A stretch of 64,000 nucleotides of DNA from Rhizobium jaguaris (lineage in GTDB: Bacteria; Pseudomonadota; Alphaproteobacteria; Rhizobiales; Rhizobiaceae), in NCBI RefSeq assembly GCF_003627755.1, contig NZ_CP032695.1, positions 372,001 through 436,000 on the forward strand. The letters run 5' to 3'. The notes below the pieces were generated by a model. It saw nothing but the letters and a program-made list of their open reading frames with translations. It was not told the DNA's origin and searched no databases. Positions within the stretch are counted from its first letter, which is position 1. Every line of letters begins with the position of its first letter. Made by a program: the position numbers and the translations under genes. Below, in pieces: positions 27,003 through 35,769 of this stretch.

Positions 27003-27836
27003 CTACCAAGCAAGATCGGGTACGACATGGCGAAGGCTCGCGTCTTCGATGTAGTTCGCCGGCCGCTTCTGCCGCTTGCCCAAGTCCGGCTTGTCGAATT
27101 TTACCCGCTCGTAGGGGATCGACTTCAGAATATGCGAGATGCAATTGATGCGAGCCCGCTTCTTGTCATCCGATGGGACGATCCACCATGGAGCGTGCTC
27201 ACTGTCAGTCATTCGGATCATGTCGTCATAGGCACGCGAGTAATCCCACCAGCGGCGATAGGACTCCACATCCATGGGGCTGAGCTTCCACTGCCGCAGC
27301 GGGTCGTCGATTCTTCGGCGGAAACGACGTTCCTGTTCTTCTTCGCTGACGGTGAGAAAATACTTGAGCAGCATGATGCCGCCCTCCACCATGGCGGCCT
27401 CGAAACGGGGGGTGAGCTCGAGGAAACGGCGGGCCGTCTTTTCGGGAGTGTAGCCCATCACACGCTCGACGCCGGGACGATTGTACCAACTGCGGTCGAA
27501 GATCACGATCTCTCCCGCTGCCGGAAGATGGGCGATGTAGCGTTGCATGTAGATCTGCGACTTTTCCCGGTCATTAGGGGCAGGTAACGCGACCACCCGA
27601 AACACGCGCGGGCTGACGCGTTCCGTGATGCGCTTGATCATGCCGCCCTTGCCGGCGGCGTCGCGGCCCTCGAATATGATCACGATGCGGGCGCCGGAGC
27701 TTTTGACCCAAGCTTGCAGGTGGGCGAGCTCGACCTGCAGTTTGCCGATCTCCTTTTCATAGTTCTTGTTTTTCTTCTTCTTGCTGTCGCGGCTGCCTGC
27801 TGCTTCTTCTTGATCTACATCAGACGTCTTGTTCAT
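27003..27836 (-). CDS. ppk2: Polyphosphate kinase 2 (PPK2), copy 1
   Basis: 277 residues, single PPK2 domain. Walker A is FEGRDAAGKGG, the lid motif is DRSWYNRPGVERVMG, and the Walker B region is EIVIFDRSW. PPK2 enzymes transfer phosphate between polyphosphate and nucleoside diphosphates or monophosphates. A lysine-rich tract lies at residues 18-29. The ATG at 27836 follows GGGAGGG by 5-6 bases; a longer in-frame reading starts at 27989 but overlaps the SulP coding region. It overlaps the SulP gene by 17 bases. A second PPK2 is at 46808. Confidence 0.92.
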   Translation of the reverse strand: MNKTSDVDQEEAAGSRDSKKKKNKNYEKEIGKLQVELAHLQAWVKSSGARIVIIFEGRDAAGKGGMIKRITERVSPRVFRVVALPAPNDREKSQIYMQRYIAHLPAAGEIVIFDRSWYNRPGVERVMGYTPEKTARRFLELTPRFEAAMVEGGIMLLKYFLTVSEEEQERRFRRRIDDPLRQWKLSPMDVESYRRWWDYSRAYDDMIRMTDSEHAPWWIVPSDDKKRARINCISHILKSIPYERVKFDKPDLGKRQKRPANYIEDASLRHVVPDLAW

Positions 27837-29583
27837 GATTTCCCTCCCTGGGTGACGATGTCTGTTCCCCTCCGCCGCGAGCAGGCATCCCGTCGCGTTC
27901 CTTCTGGAGATGGAATCTCGTGACGACGGATTCCTTGTCGTTAAAGAAATTTTCCGCACCGATATTTTTGGCAACGCCCGCGCGCTCAAGCAGCGCCTTC
28001 GCCTCGGCGTTCAGCTCCGCGACCCCGAAGACGATACCCCGCTCCTGCAGGGCCAAGCGCACGGCATCAAGCGCCGACGCTCCAGTGCTGTCGAGATACA
28101 CGACCGCGCTGCCATCGAGAATAAAGCGGCTGATATTTGGAGGGAGATCGTTCGCAATGTCGCGTAGTCGCGTTCGCACATAGTCGGCATTGTAGAAAAG
28201 GACGCTGCCCTGAATGAAGCATATCGCTACCCCTTCAATCCCGGCAGCATTCGGATACCGACCCATATCGTAAAAGCCGTCACGGCCTGGAATACGACCC
28301 AGAAGCCCATCACGAGGATACATCGTCTTGCGCAGGAGATAGACCATTGTCGCGACTATGGCGACGATCACGCCATTCAAGACACCGAAGCTGATGGCGC
28401 CCCACATGGCGATCAGTGCGAAGACGAACTCCATCCGGCTGATGCGCCATATCTTCCGAAGTTCGTGAACATCGATCAGGCCGATCGCAGCGGTCGCCAA
28501 TATAGCGGCAAGAGCGGGAATAGGCAGGATGCGCAGGGCGCTGTGCAGGAAGACCAGTGCCGCAACCAAAGTCGCCGCGGACACCAGACCGGCTGCTTGC
28601 GAGCGGCCGCCGACCGATAAACTGATCGCTGTTCTCGAGTCCGATACGCTGATCGGAAAAGACCCAAACAGGCCCGGAGCAATGTTGGCGGCGCCCAGCC
28701 CGATCAGCTCCTGGTTGGCGTCGACTTCTTCGCCTGCACGCGTTCCGAAGCTGCGAGCAGCGACGAGGCCCGCGCCGAAACTGACGAGGAAGACTGCGGC
28801 CGATCCCAGCGCAATCTTGTCCAGCGGCATCTGCGAGATCGCGGGCAAAGAAATCGACGGGAGTCCACGAGGAATGTCGCCAATCACAGCAATCCCTCGC
28901 CCCTGAAAATCAAAAAGGGCAGAGAGCAGACAGGATACGACAACCACCAGCACCGGCCCTGGTATCCGGGAGTGCATGGCCTTTGCGATCCAAAGCAGGC
29001 AGAACATCGCAAGACCGAATAGCAACGACGGCCAGTGGATCGATGCGCTCTTGCGAAGTATTTCGATCACCGGCGCCAGCAGGCCGTCCGATTCAATGCG
29101 CACGCCGGTGAAACGGCTGATCTGACCCACGATGATGGAAAGCGACACGCCGGCGAAGAAGCCGACAAGGATTGGCCGGGAAAGAAAATTCGCCACAACG
29201 CCGAGGCGCAACAGCCGGGCGGCAAAGCAGAAACATCCAACTCCCAGCGCAAGAGCCGCCGCGATTGACACGCGATCGACCGGAGCCCCGGCTGGCAAAC
29301 TCGCGACGATCGCACTCATTGCGGCCGCGAGTACTGTCATCGTCGCAGCGTCCGGCCCGACCACCAATACCCGCGAGGGGCCGAAAAGAGCATAGGCGAT
29401 GGGAGCGACAATGCACGCATAAATTCCCGTTTCCGGCGGCAGTCCCGCGATGGCGGGATAGGCTATGGCGCTGGGCAGTCCGACCGCCGCGATCGACAGT
29501 CCAGCGGGGATGTCGCTGCGCAGCCAGTCCGGGCGAAATCCGACCAGGCCTCGCAACATGGGCAGACGAAAACTGACGGCCAT
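27820..29583 (-). CDS. SulP (SLC26) family anion transporter with STAS domain
   Basis: 587 residues. About 12 to 14 membrane helices (residues 20-420) with the SulP signature region LPSAIAYPAIAGLPPETGIYA, then a cytoplasmic STAS domain (about 440-550, FILDGSAVVYLDSTGASAL). Substrates in the family include sulfate, bicarbonate and dicarboxylates; the sequence does not decide. GGGAG precedes the ATG at 29583. The last 17 bases overlap ppk2, so transporter and polyphosphate kinase are probably made together. Confidence 0.92.
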   Translation of the reverse strand: MAVSFRLPMLRGLVGFRPDWLRSDIPAGLSIAAVGLPSAIAYPAIAGLPPETGIYACIVAPIAYALFGPSRVLVVGPDAATMTVLAAAMSAIVASLPAGAPVDRVSIAAALALGVGCFCFAARLLRLGVVANFLSRPILVGFFAGVSLSIIVGQISRFTGVRIESDGLLAPVIEILRKSASIHWPSLLFGLAMFCLLWIAKAMHSRIPGPVLVVVVSCLLSALFDFQGRGIAVIGDIPRGLPSISLPAISQMPLDKIALGSAAVFLVSFGAGLVAARSFGTRAGEEVDANQELIGLGAANIAPGLFGSFPISVSDSRTAISLSVGGRSQAAGLVSAATLVAALVFLHSALRILPIPALAAILATAAIGLIDVHELRKIWRISRMEFVFALIAMWGAISFGVLNGVIVAIVATMVYLLRKTMYPRDGLLGRIPGRDGFYDMGRYPNAAGIEGVAICFIQGSVLFYNADYVRTRLRDIANDLPPNISRFILDGSAVVYLDSTGASALDAVRLALQERGIVFGVAELNAEAKALLERAGVAKNIGAENFFNDKESVVTRFHLQKERDGMPARGGGEQTSSPREGNHEQDV

Positions 29584-29654
29584 TCAGAACTCCCTTCTGC
29601 GAGGGGCGTCGGTCAAAAGGACCGGCTCCGCCGCCACGGCTGCGATCAGCCTCT

Positions 29655-29760
29655 GCAATGTTCGAGAAAGTCGTAGTTCATCCAACTGCTTATCCTCGTC
29701 GTGGTCGGCAAGTGGGATTTTAATGCGATGACCGTCGCAGCGTGTGTAGCATCGCGTAAC
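29655..29760 (-). pseudogene. Remnant of a second HlyD-type adaptor (C-terminal end only)
   Basis: The minus strand here encodes SSWMNYDFLEH, nearly identical to the last residues of the adaptor at 21845 (SSWMNYVFLEH). At DNA level 29658-29692 matches 21847-21881 at about five of six positions, including the run GTAGTTCATCCA. Similarity fades upstream and seems to need a frame change (YTRCDGHRI versus YTDHWHHVAI). No adaptor body is present. It therefore looks like the decayed end of a duplicated yiaV-like gene. Confidence 0.5.
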
Positions 29761-30560
29761 ATCCCCCGTGCCGCCGTCCGGCGGCTGGGCGCCGCTTGCT
29801 GGCAGCCGACTTGGGCACTGGCCGGTGCTCCTTCGCCGATGGGGTGCGCGCTTGCAATCTGCAGACCATCGCAGGACGTTCTTGTTCCCACCGGCATTGA
29901 GGTCGCAGCGCCGCGAGGGCGATCCTTCGTTTCCGCCAAAGCAAAATGCTTGCGTTGGTCAAGGCAAGCAGGAAGGTAAGCCATTGCTACCGGTTGGTAG
30001 CTTGAAAGCCCGCAACATGCATAGGAACCGCTATCCGGCTAATCTTTGCTAAAGAGGCTTGTGGCTCTTGTCATGGGGAGCAGCCGATTGACCGTTTGCG
30101 AATACCGTCCCCGGGCTCCTTCCAGGGACCAGACACATTATTCGCCTAGCCTCATGCGATAGTACCAGTTCTGCTCCCCACGAAATGGAACCATTCAAGC
30201 GGGTGACGACTGCCTGCCGCAAGCCGATTGTGTTGCGTGTCCGGGGCGAGAGCCGCGTACCCGCCTGCAGAACGCACCGCCGTAACTTCGTGTATGATAC
30301 ATTCAACATGCAACCGGATGTAATATGCTCCTGGCCATCGGTAGGGCTGAACCGATGTCATTGGCGGGAACTGCGATGTGATCGCACGCAAACCAGTTGG
30401 ACATGGCAAGTAGCTCTTATTGCGGTTTGAGGCCTGTTTCTCGGCAAGCAACCGATGCAAATCTGAAAGTGATGCGGGATCCGAAAGGAGCTCCATCAAG
30501 CCGTTCTTGCTGCGGGCGTAATCGGCGTTTGGAATCAATCGCTATGGGGGAGGCATTATC
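29761..30560. other. Gene-poor stretch, about 800 bases
   Basis: No frame here looks coding on either strand. Between the adaptor remnant and the DUF3300 gene there is only a widely spaced 10-base inverted repeat (30074-30083 and 30171-30180), which may be chance. The last part should contain the promoter of the DUF3300 gene, but no clear boxes are seen. Confidence 0.5.
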
Positions 30561-31982
30561 ATGGGGATAAAAGTGCAAAAGCTTGTTATCGGCCTATCGG
30601 TCGTGTCATTCCTTGTAATGCAGGAGCAGCGTCCAGCCTATTCGCAAACAGCACCCGCAACCAATCCGCCAGCGGCGCAAACGGCTCAAGAAGCGCCTGC
30701 GGTACTTTCGGACGACGAGCTGGAAGTCCTCGTCGCCCGTATCGCGCTCTATCCGGATGATCTGGTGGCGGCCATCTCCGCGGCGTCGCTTTTCCCGCTT
30801 CAAATAGTCGAGGCTTCCCGTTTCCTGGAAGCGAAGAAGAAGAATGCGGATCTCAAACCAAAGAGTGATTGGGACGGCAGTGTCATCTCGCTGCTGAACT
30901 ATCCGGAAGTCGTCAAGATGATGAGCGACGACTTGGAATGGACGCAAGATTTTGGCAATGCCCTGACGAACCAGCAGAAAGATGTGCTGGTCGCTATCCA
31001 GCAGTTGCGCGACGAGGCTGTCGCCAAAGGCATCATCAAGACCGATGAAAAGATCACTGTGGTGACGCAAAACGACAACGTCATCATTCAGCCGACCAAT
31101 CCCGAAAAGATCTACGTCCCGCAGTATCCGCCGGAAATGCTTTATCAGACTGGCTATGCGCCGCAGCCCGTTTCCTACTATTCGGAGCCTTACCCAAACT
31201 ATTACTATCCCGGAGCGGCCTTCTTCGCCGCGGCGGTGACCGGCGCCGTATGGGCTGCAGCCGTCAACTGGGATAACTGGGGAGTATGGGGCGGCAACTG
31301 GCGCGGAGACGTCGATGTTGACTGCAACAACTGTTTCAACAACAGGAATTTCAACGGCAAGGTCAAATGGAACGATATCGACTGGAAGAATGTGGATCGC
31401 AGCAAGCTGAACATCGACAGGCAACAGCTCGCGAATATGGACAGGTCCACGATCAGAAACAATCTTCAGTCCGATAGCCGCAACGATTTGCGCAACCGCG
31501 CTCAGACTGTAAATCGGGAGCGTACCGGTGTCGCAGGCGATCGCGTTAACCGCGCTGCTGATGTCCGCAGAGACACGATGCAAGGCTTGCAACAAAGGCC
31601 GACGGCTCGACCGACGAACGCAGCCAATCGGCCGGCGGCGGCTCGTGGCGACGGCCAGGGACCGAGGGCGGCGTCAGGCGCAAACCGTGGCAATGCAAAC
31701 GCAGCTCGTCAAAACAATCAGAAGCTGGCCTCCAGGCCTGACAACAGAGGCCGCCAGGCTTCGGCGCTCGGCAACCCGTCGTCAGGCCGCCGGGAGGCCA
31801 TGGCGTCCCAGCGTGGCCGCCAGAGCATGGGGGGCACTTCTCGACCGGCCCCCAGAGCATCAGCGAGTCGCGGTGGCGGCCCGAGGCCGACGGCCCATCG
31901 CGGTGGCGGCGGACATCGTCCCATGCCGAGTAGGGGTGGTGGCGGCGGCCGAGGCGGCGGCGGTAGAGGCGGCAGAAGATAG
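30561..31982 (+). CDS. DUF3300 exported protein with RG-rich tail
   Basis: 473 residues. A signal peptide (1-28, ending near PAYSQ) precedes the DUF3300 domain (about 45-290; LSDDELEVLVARIALYPD, YVPQYPPEMLY). The C-terminal 170 residues are low-complexity, rich in Arg, Gly, Asn, Pro and Ala, ending in RGGGGRGGRR. GGGGGAGG lies before the ATG. It is followed after 30 bases by a DUF2950 gene, a pairing common in proteobacteria. Function is unknown; the basic tail may bind polyanions such as nucleic acid, lipopolysaccharide or polyphosphate (inference). Confidence 0.85.
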   Translation: MGIKVQKLVIGLSVVSFLVMQEQRPAYSQTAPATNPPAAQTAQEAPAVLSDDELEVLVARIALYPDDLVAAISAASLFPLQIVEASRFLEAKKKNADLKPKSDWDGSVISLLNYPEVVKMMSDDLEWTQDFGNALTNQQKDVLVAIQQLRDEAVAKGIIKTDEKITVVTQNDNVIIQPTNPEKIYVPQYPPEMLYQTGYAPQPVSYYSEPYPNYYYPGAAFFAAAVTGAVWAAAVNWDNWGVWGGNWRGDVDVDCNNCFNNRNFNGKVKWNDIDWKNVDRSKLNIDRQQLANMDRSTIRNNLQSDSRNDLRNRAQTVNRERTGVAGDRVNRAADVRRDTMQGLQQRPTARPTNAANRPAAARGDGQGPRAASGANRGNANAARQNNQKLASRPDNRGRQASALGNPSSGRREAMASQRGRQSMGGTSRPAPRASASRGGGPRPTAHRGGGGHRPMPSRGGGGGRGGGGRGGRR

Positions 31983-32012
31983 GCAGGCGATATTTTCCGG
32001 GGAGACAGTGCA

Positions 32013-32960
32013 ATGAGAACGACGCGCGGAATGCAGCTGGCCGCATTGATCATCGGGGCTTCGGTGCTGGCCCTGTCGAGCGGGCACACCGGAATGGCAC
32101 AGAACCGGCAAAGACTCGAGAGCTTCGCTTCAGGCAGCAAGTCGCCTGAGTTCGATCAGCCGTCGCAGGCCATCGATCGCTTCAAGGCAGTAATGGCTTC
32201 CGATGATGTCGAGGGCCTGGCGCAGCTACTGGGGCTTGACGCCGCGAAATTGAAGGCGAGCGAGGAAGCCGTTGTTGCATTTGGTCTCATCAAGGAGGGT
32301 GCGGCAAGGCAGGTTGCCGTACAAGATATCTGGGACCGCAAGATCGTTGCTGTCGGAGACAAATTATGGCCGCTGCCGTTTCCCCTGGTCAAACGGGAGG
32401 ATGGGAAATGGGCCTTCGACACGCAAGCCGGTCTCGAAGAGATTCTCAATCGGCGTATTGGCGAAAACGAGCTGCAAACCATTCAGACGATGCACGACTA
32501 TGTCCTGGCCCAGCATGTCTACGCCAGCGAGCCCAGAAATGGCGACGGCATACATGAATATGCCCAGGTGTTGATAAGCGACAAAGGCAAAAGAAACGGG
32601 CTCTATTGGCCGGCTGAGAGCGAAGACGACGCAAGTCCCGCCAGCGACTTGATCGAAAGTGCAGCATTCGGAAAAGCGCTCAAGGGCGAAGGCTATTTCG
32701 GCTACCGATACCGCATTCTCAAAGGCCAAGGCCCGAATGTTTTCGGAGGGCGACACAGCTACGTGGTCAACGGCCACATGACTGATGGCTTTGCGCTTAT
32801 TGCCTGGCCGGTCAAATATCGTGAAACAGGCGTACAGACGTTCATCATCAGCGACCAGAGCGTGATTTACGAGCGAGACTTGGGTGAGGATACCACCAAG
32901 ATCGCCGAATCCATCAAGGAATTCAATCCGGACCACAATTGGTCGATCGTTGGCGAGTGA
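32013..32960 (+). CDS. DUF2950 exported protein
   Basis: 315 residues with a signal peptide (about 1-29). The DUF2950 pattern is clear: PLPFPLVKREDGKWAFD, GYFGYRYRILKGQGPN, DGFALIAWPVKY. GGGGAG precedes the ATG. It forms a two-gene operon with the DUF3300 gene. Biochemical role unknown; secretion to the periplasm is expected from the signal peptide. Confidence 0.87.
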   Translation: MRTTRGMQLAALIIGASVLALSSGHTGMAQNRQRLESFASGSKSPEFDQPSQAIDRFKAVMASDDVEGLAQLLGLDAAKLKASEEAVVAFGLIKEGAARQVAVQDIWDRKIVAVGDKLWPLPFPLVKREDGKWAFDTQAGLEEILNRRIGENELQTIQTMHDYVLAQHVYASEPRNGDGIHEYAQVLISDKGKRNGLYWPAESEDDASPASDLIESAAFGKALKGEGYFGYRYRILKGQGPNVFGGRHSYVVNGHMTDGFALIAWPVKYRETGVQTFIISDQSVIYERDLGEDTTKIAESIKEFNPDHNWSIVGE

Positions 32961-33478
32961 GGTCGAGCACCTCATCGACAGCCATGGCCCTGTTGTCCTT
33001 AGATAGGCGGGGCTGGATCAGTGGCTTCTCTGTGGTTGTCGCAAGAGTCCGGTTGGAATAGCGCCTATCCCCGGTCATCTCCGGTCCTAGCCAGCGTGGC
33101 GATACGGGCCTGTCCCTCTCGCGGAACATTTCGATCTCGGCGATGGTCAACCCGGAATGCGCTCCGTGGAAGACGTCGACTTCCCAGACGAATCTGGGCA
33201 CCTTGTATCGGGACTTCTCGATGACCGTTCCGACGACCCGTTCAAGCAATTCCTCCGCCTCGTCAAGCGGAATGCGGTATTCGAACTCGTCGCGAACGAT
33301 CCCTTGTCGCTCGAATAACCGTCAGGAAAGCGAAGCGCCGATCGATCAATCGGATACGGACCGATTTGTCGGCGTCGGACAGGAGATATCCTTGCCGCAA
33401 TTCACTGGCCGGCAGCGCTTTGCAGCGCCACGTGTCATTCCGGACAAGAAATTTCCGCTCGATCTCTCTTGTCCTCAT
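32923..33478 (-). pseudogene. CYTH-domain (triphosphate tunnel) protein, frameshifted
   Basis: The first part, from ATG 33478, reads MRTREIERKFLV, the start signature of CYTH/TTM phosphatases, and continues to LTVIRATRD. The frame then runs into a stop at 33263. The rest (DEFEYRIPLDEAEELLERV, VIEKSRYKVP, EVDVFHG, LTIAEIE, WLGPEMTGDRRYSN) continues in another frame down to 32923. The switch lies near 33280-33300 and can be mended by removing one G from a GGG run or by adding two bases. Its end overlaps the convergent DUF2950 gene by 38 bases. Intact relatives hydrolyse inorganic triphosphate. Decay or sequence error. Confidence 0.75.
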
Positions 33479-33609
33479 GAGTTGTCCCAATCTCCAATGC
33501 CATCGGTGTTTAAGAGCGGAGCGGCAGCATTTGCGGCGGACTTCGCTCTTTCAAACCAACCGAACAAGCCGGCAGCCTCAGGCGCCGGCTCTAACCCTGC
33601 GTCAAAACT

Positions 33610-34089
33610 TCAGCAGATATCAGACGACGGGGCTTCCCAATTCAGGAAAAAGCCAATGTCGCCCGGCACCCCGCCGGGGAAATTGATGACCGCGGCTGTC
33701 AGCCCGTAGCCTTTGGGACGGGCCACTTCATCGAAAAGATCGTACAATTCCTTCGCTTTTCCTTGGAGGGTCGAAGGCCAGTCGGAGCGCTGGCTATTGA
33801 TGGCGCGGCCGCTATCGGTGCAAAAATCGGATGGAAAGCTGTAGACCAGTGCCTCGACTTTCCCGTCTGCCACAGCCTTCATGACCACCCGGCGGATCAT
33901 GTCCCGCTCTTTGTCGCTGATATGTTTTCGAAAGAAGTCTTGGATAAATTCCGCATGTTTTTCGGCTTCACGTGCTCTGATCTTTTCGTCACGTTGCATC
34001 TCCACGAGCTGCAACTCAAGCGCTCGTTTGCGCAATTCTTCCGCGCTGATCATCGAAGGACCAGGACCCGATTTCTCTTCTTCAGCCAT
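33610..34089 (-). CDS. Hypothetical protein with N-terminal coiled coil
   Basis: 159 residues. The N-terminal half is a charged helix (about 15-65, many Glu, Lys and Arg). The C-terminal half is globular, with SFPSDFCTDSGRAIN and YGLTAAVINFPGGVPGDIGFFLNW. No signal or membrane segment. The ATG at 34089 is chosen because GGAGGG lies 8 bases upstream; an ORF extension to 34140 has no ribosome site. I do not recognise a named family; cytoplasmic. Confidence 0.7.
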   Translation of the reverse strand: MAEEEKSGPGPSMISAEELRKRALELQLVEMQRDEKIRAREAEKHAEFIQDFFRKHISDKERDMIRRVVMKAVADGKVEALVYSFPSDFCTDSGRAINSQRSDWPSTLQGKAKELYDLFDEVARPKGYGLTAAVINFPGGVPGDIGFFLNWEAPSSDIC

Positions 34090-34454
34090 GACATTACCCT
34101 CCGCTTGTTTAGAGAATAATAGAACAGGCAAACCGAGCATCCTAGTAAAATACGGTGGATAGGTGGTAGGTTACCGTAGGATACCAGCGATGGCGGGTTA
34201 CAGCTATTTGGGCCACGCTATTGTGGCGGGGGTCGCCATCGCGTCCGCTCAGGTCGCCCGAAATGCCAAGCTTGGACGCCCTTCGAGCCGTCGCGTTCAT
34301 CGCGCGCGGACCGACCCTTCAATATGTGTTCGCCCGGATCGGATCGCTTATGAAAGAAAGGCCGGCATACTTGGGCGAGACGCTTCAAACGTCTCTTGCT
34401 CAAGTTGCCGGCCGATAGAAATTATTGAATGTGAACTGCTGGCGTCATTTTCAA
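34090..34454. other. Intergenic, no gene seen
   Basis: About 365 bases between the hypothetical gene and the EF-hand gene. Frames here lack homology-like patterns and ribosome sites. The promoter of the gene starting at 34089 should lie here. Confidence 0.4.
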
Positions 34455-35276
34455 TCAGACAGTAAGCAGGTCGCTCGTGGTGGTGTCTTGGTAAGTCGAG
34501 GCGAACAGAGAGCCGAAATCCGGAAGCTGCGGTGGCTGCTGCGCCTTCATCGCTGTCTCGAACTGGCTCTGCGTCAGGGATCCCGAGCTTGTCGTGTCCA
34601 AACTGTCGAACAGATTTGTGGCTTGTTCTTCGCTCACGTCGGATGGACGCGCAGCGACGAATTCCGCTTGGCTGACATTGCCGTCGCCATTCGTATCCAT
34701 TGCGGAGAACATGCTGGAGAGCTGGTCGTCGCTCGGCGTTTGTCCGGCAGGCGGCGCCGGCGGCTGTCCACCGGACTGCATCGCGCTTGCCACCTGGTCT
34801 TCCGTCAACGATCCGCTATTGCTGGTGTCGAAACTCTCAAACAGCGTAGTAGCCTGATCCTGGCTCACGTCGGACGGACGCGCGGCGACGAATTCCGCTT
34901 CGCTGATGCTGCCGTCACCGTTCGTATCCATCGCAGCAATCTTGTTGCTCTGGCTGCCGCCTTGACCGTTGCAACCGCCAGACTGTTGAGCAGCCGATGT
35001 GCTGCTGGAGCTGTCAGCCGAATCCGAGGTGGATCCGTCGCCCGAAGCGTTTGACTGCAGATTGAGCATGATGTTCATGAGCTGCGAAACGAGCTGCTCG
35101 GCCGTCGATATCAAGGATTGATCATCTGTCGAAGAAGACGAAGAGGACGATGAGCTCTTGCTGGACGAACTGCTGCCCAGAATGGACGACACGGATTCAG
35201 CTGATGAAGACGATGTCGAGCCGGATTTTTGATATTGATAATAACTATTTGATAAGACTGATGTAATGCTCGTCAA
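34455..35276 (-). CDS. EF-hand calcium-binding protein with internal duplication (TTG start)
   Basis: 273 residues. The first 110 are rich in serine, with a poly-Ser tract and a single Cys-containing GGCNG segment. Four EF-hand loops follow: canonical DTNGDGSISEAE (117-128), degenerate DTSNSGSLTEDQ (150), canonical DTNGDGNVSQAE (194-205) and degenerate DTTSSGSLTQSQ (227). The pairs are a duplication of period 77 residues (231 bases; compare 34641 and 34872). The TTG at 35276 is chosen because a perfect GGAGGT lies 4-5 bases before it. There is no Sec signal. It resembles the EF-hand proteins of rhizobia (calsymin) and the Xanthomonas effector XopAW in layout only. Confidence 0.85.
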   Translation of the reverse strand: MTSITSVLSNSYYQYQKSGSTSSSSAESVSSILGSSSSSKSSSSSSSSSTDDQSLISTAEQLVSQLMNIMLNLQSNASGDGSTSDSADSSSSTSAAQQSGGCNGQGGSQSNKIAAMDTNGDGSISEAEFVAARPSDVSQDQATTLFESFDTSNSGSLTEDQVASAMQSGGQPPAPPAGQTPSDDQLSSMFSAMDTNGDGNVSQAEFVAARPSDVSEEQATNLFDSLDTTSSGSLTQSQFETAMKAQQPPQLPDFGSLFASTYQDTTTSDLLTV

Positions 35277-35769
35277 GGGGACCTCCAGATGCGAGCGTTG
35301 GCACGGACTCTGGTTTTTACGCTTACATGACTCTACGCTTGCCATGCCGCGATGAACGCGGCAGTGCATCTTTCGAGATCAATGCAGACGAATAAAAGTT
35401 ACCGAATACTGGAGGCCAAGCTTCTTCCTGGTCCTCGCTTGCGCGAATGCGCGACCGGAAGACGGATGAAAAAATAGGCCATGACAGTTGCCGCCATCAT
35501 GGCGTTATCGGCAGTCCACAATCTCGATCTGGTATTCCCCAACAGCTTGAGCTTGCACAGGAAAGCTTGTGCGAACCTTGTAAAGCCCCGCCGATGTGCT
35601 CGTTTCCAGCTCCATCTCCAGGGCCTGTCGGCGCCCCTGAAGGCACCGCTCATATCAAGTTGTCACGCCTAGTCGCCAGAAACAAAATTCAATAATTCGG
35701 CACACACAGAAACATCGAATCTCCCTAGATTCTGCCGAGCGCGCCTAGCGGAAAAGGGATATCTGGCGA
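35277..35769. other. Intergenic, no gene seen
   Basis: About 490 bases between the divergent EF-hand and glycosyltransferase-like genes. It must hold both promoters. Short frames on both strands have no ribosome site or recognisable pattern. Confidence 0.4.

Noticed and set aside
30074..30180. 10-base inverted repeat 107 bases apart that could bound a small mobile element
   Set aside because: Arms are short, no target-site duplication or second copy in the window was seen; chance is likely.
30152..30538. 128-codon minus-strand frame before the DUF3300 gene
   Set aside because: No ribosome site, no recognisable pattern, and it would occupy the expected promoter region.
34455..35276. Certain T6SS effector
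   Set aside because: Only distance and general resemblance suggest it; there is no PAAR, VgrG, MIX or adaptor gene nearby and no immunity gene.
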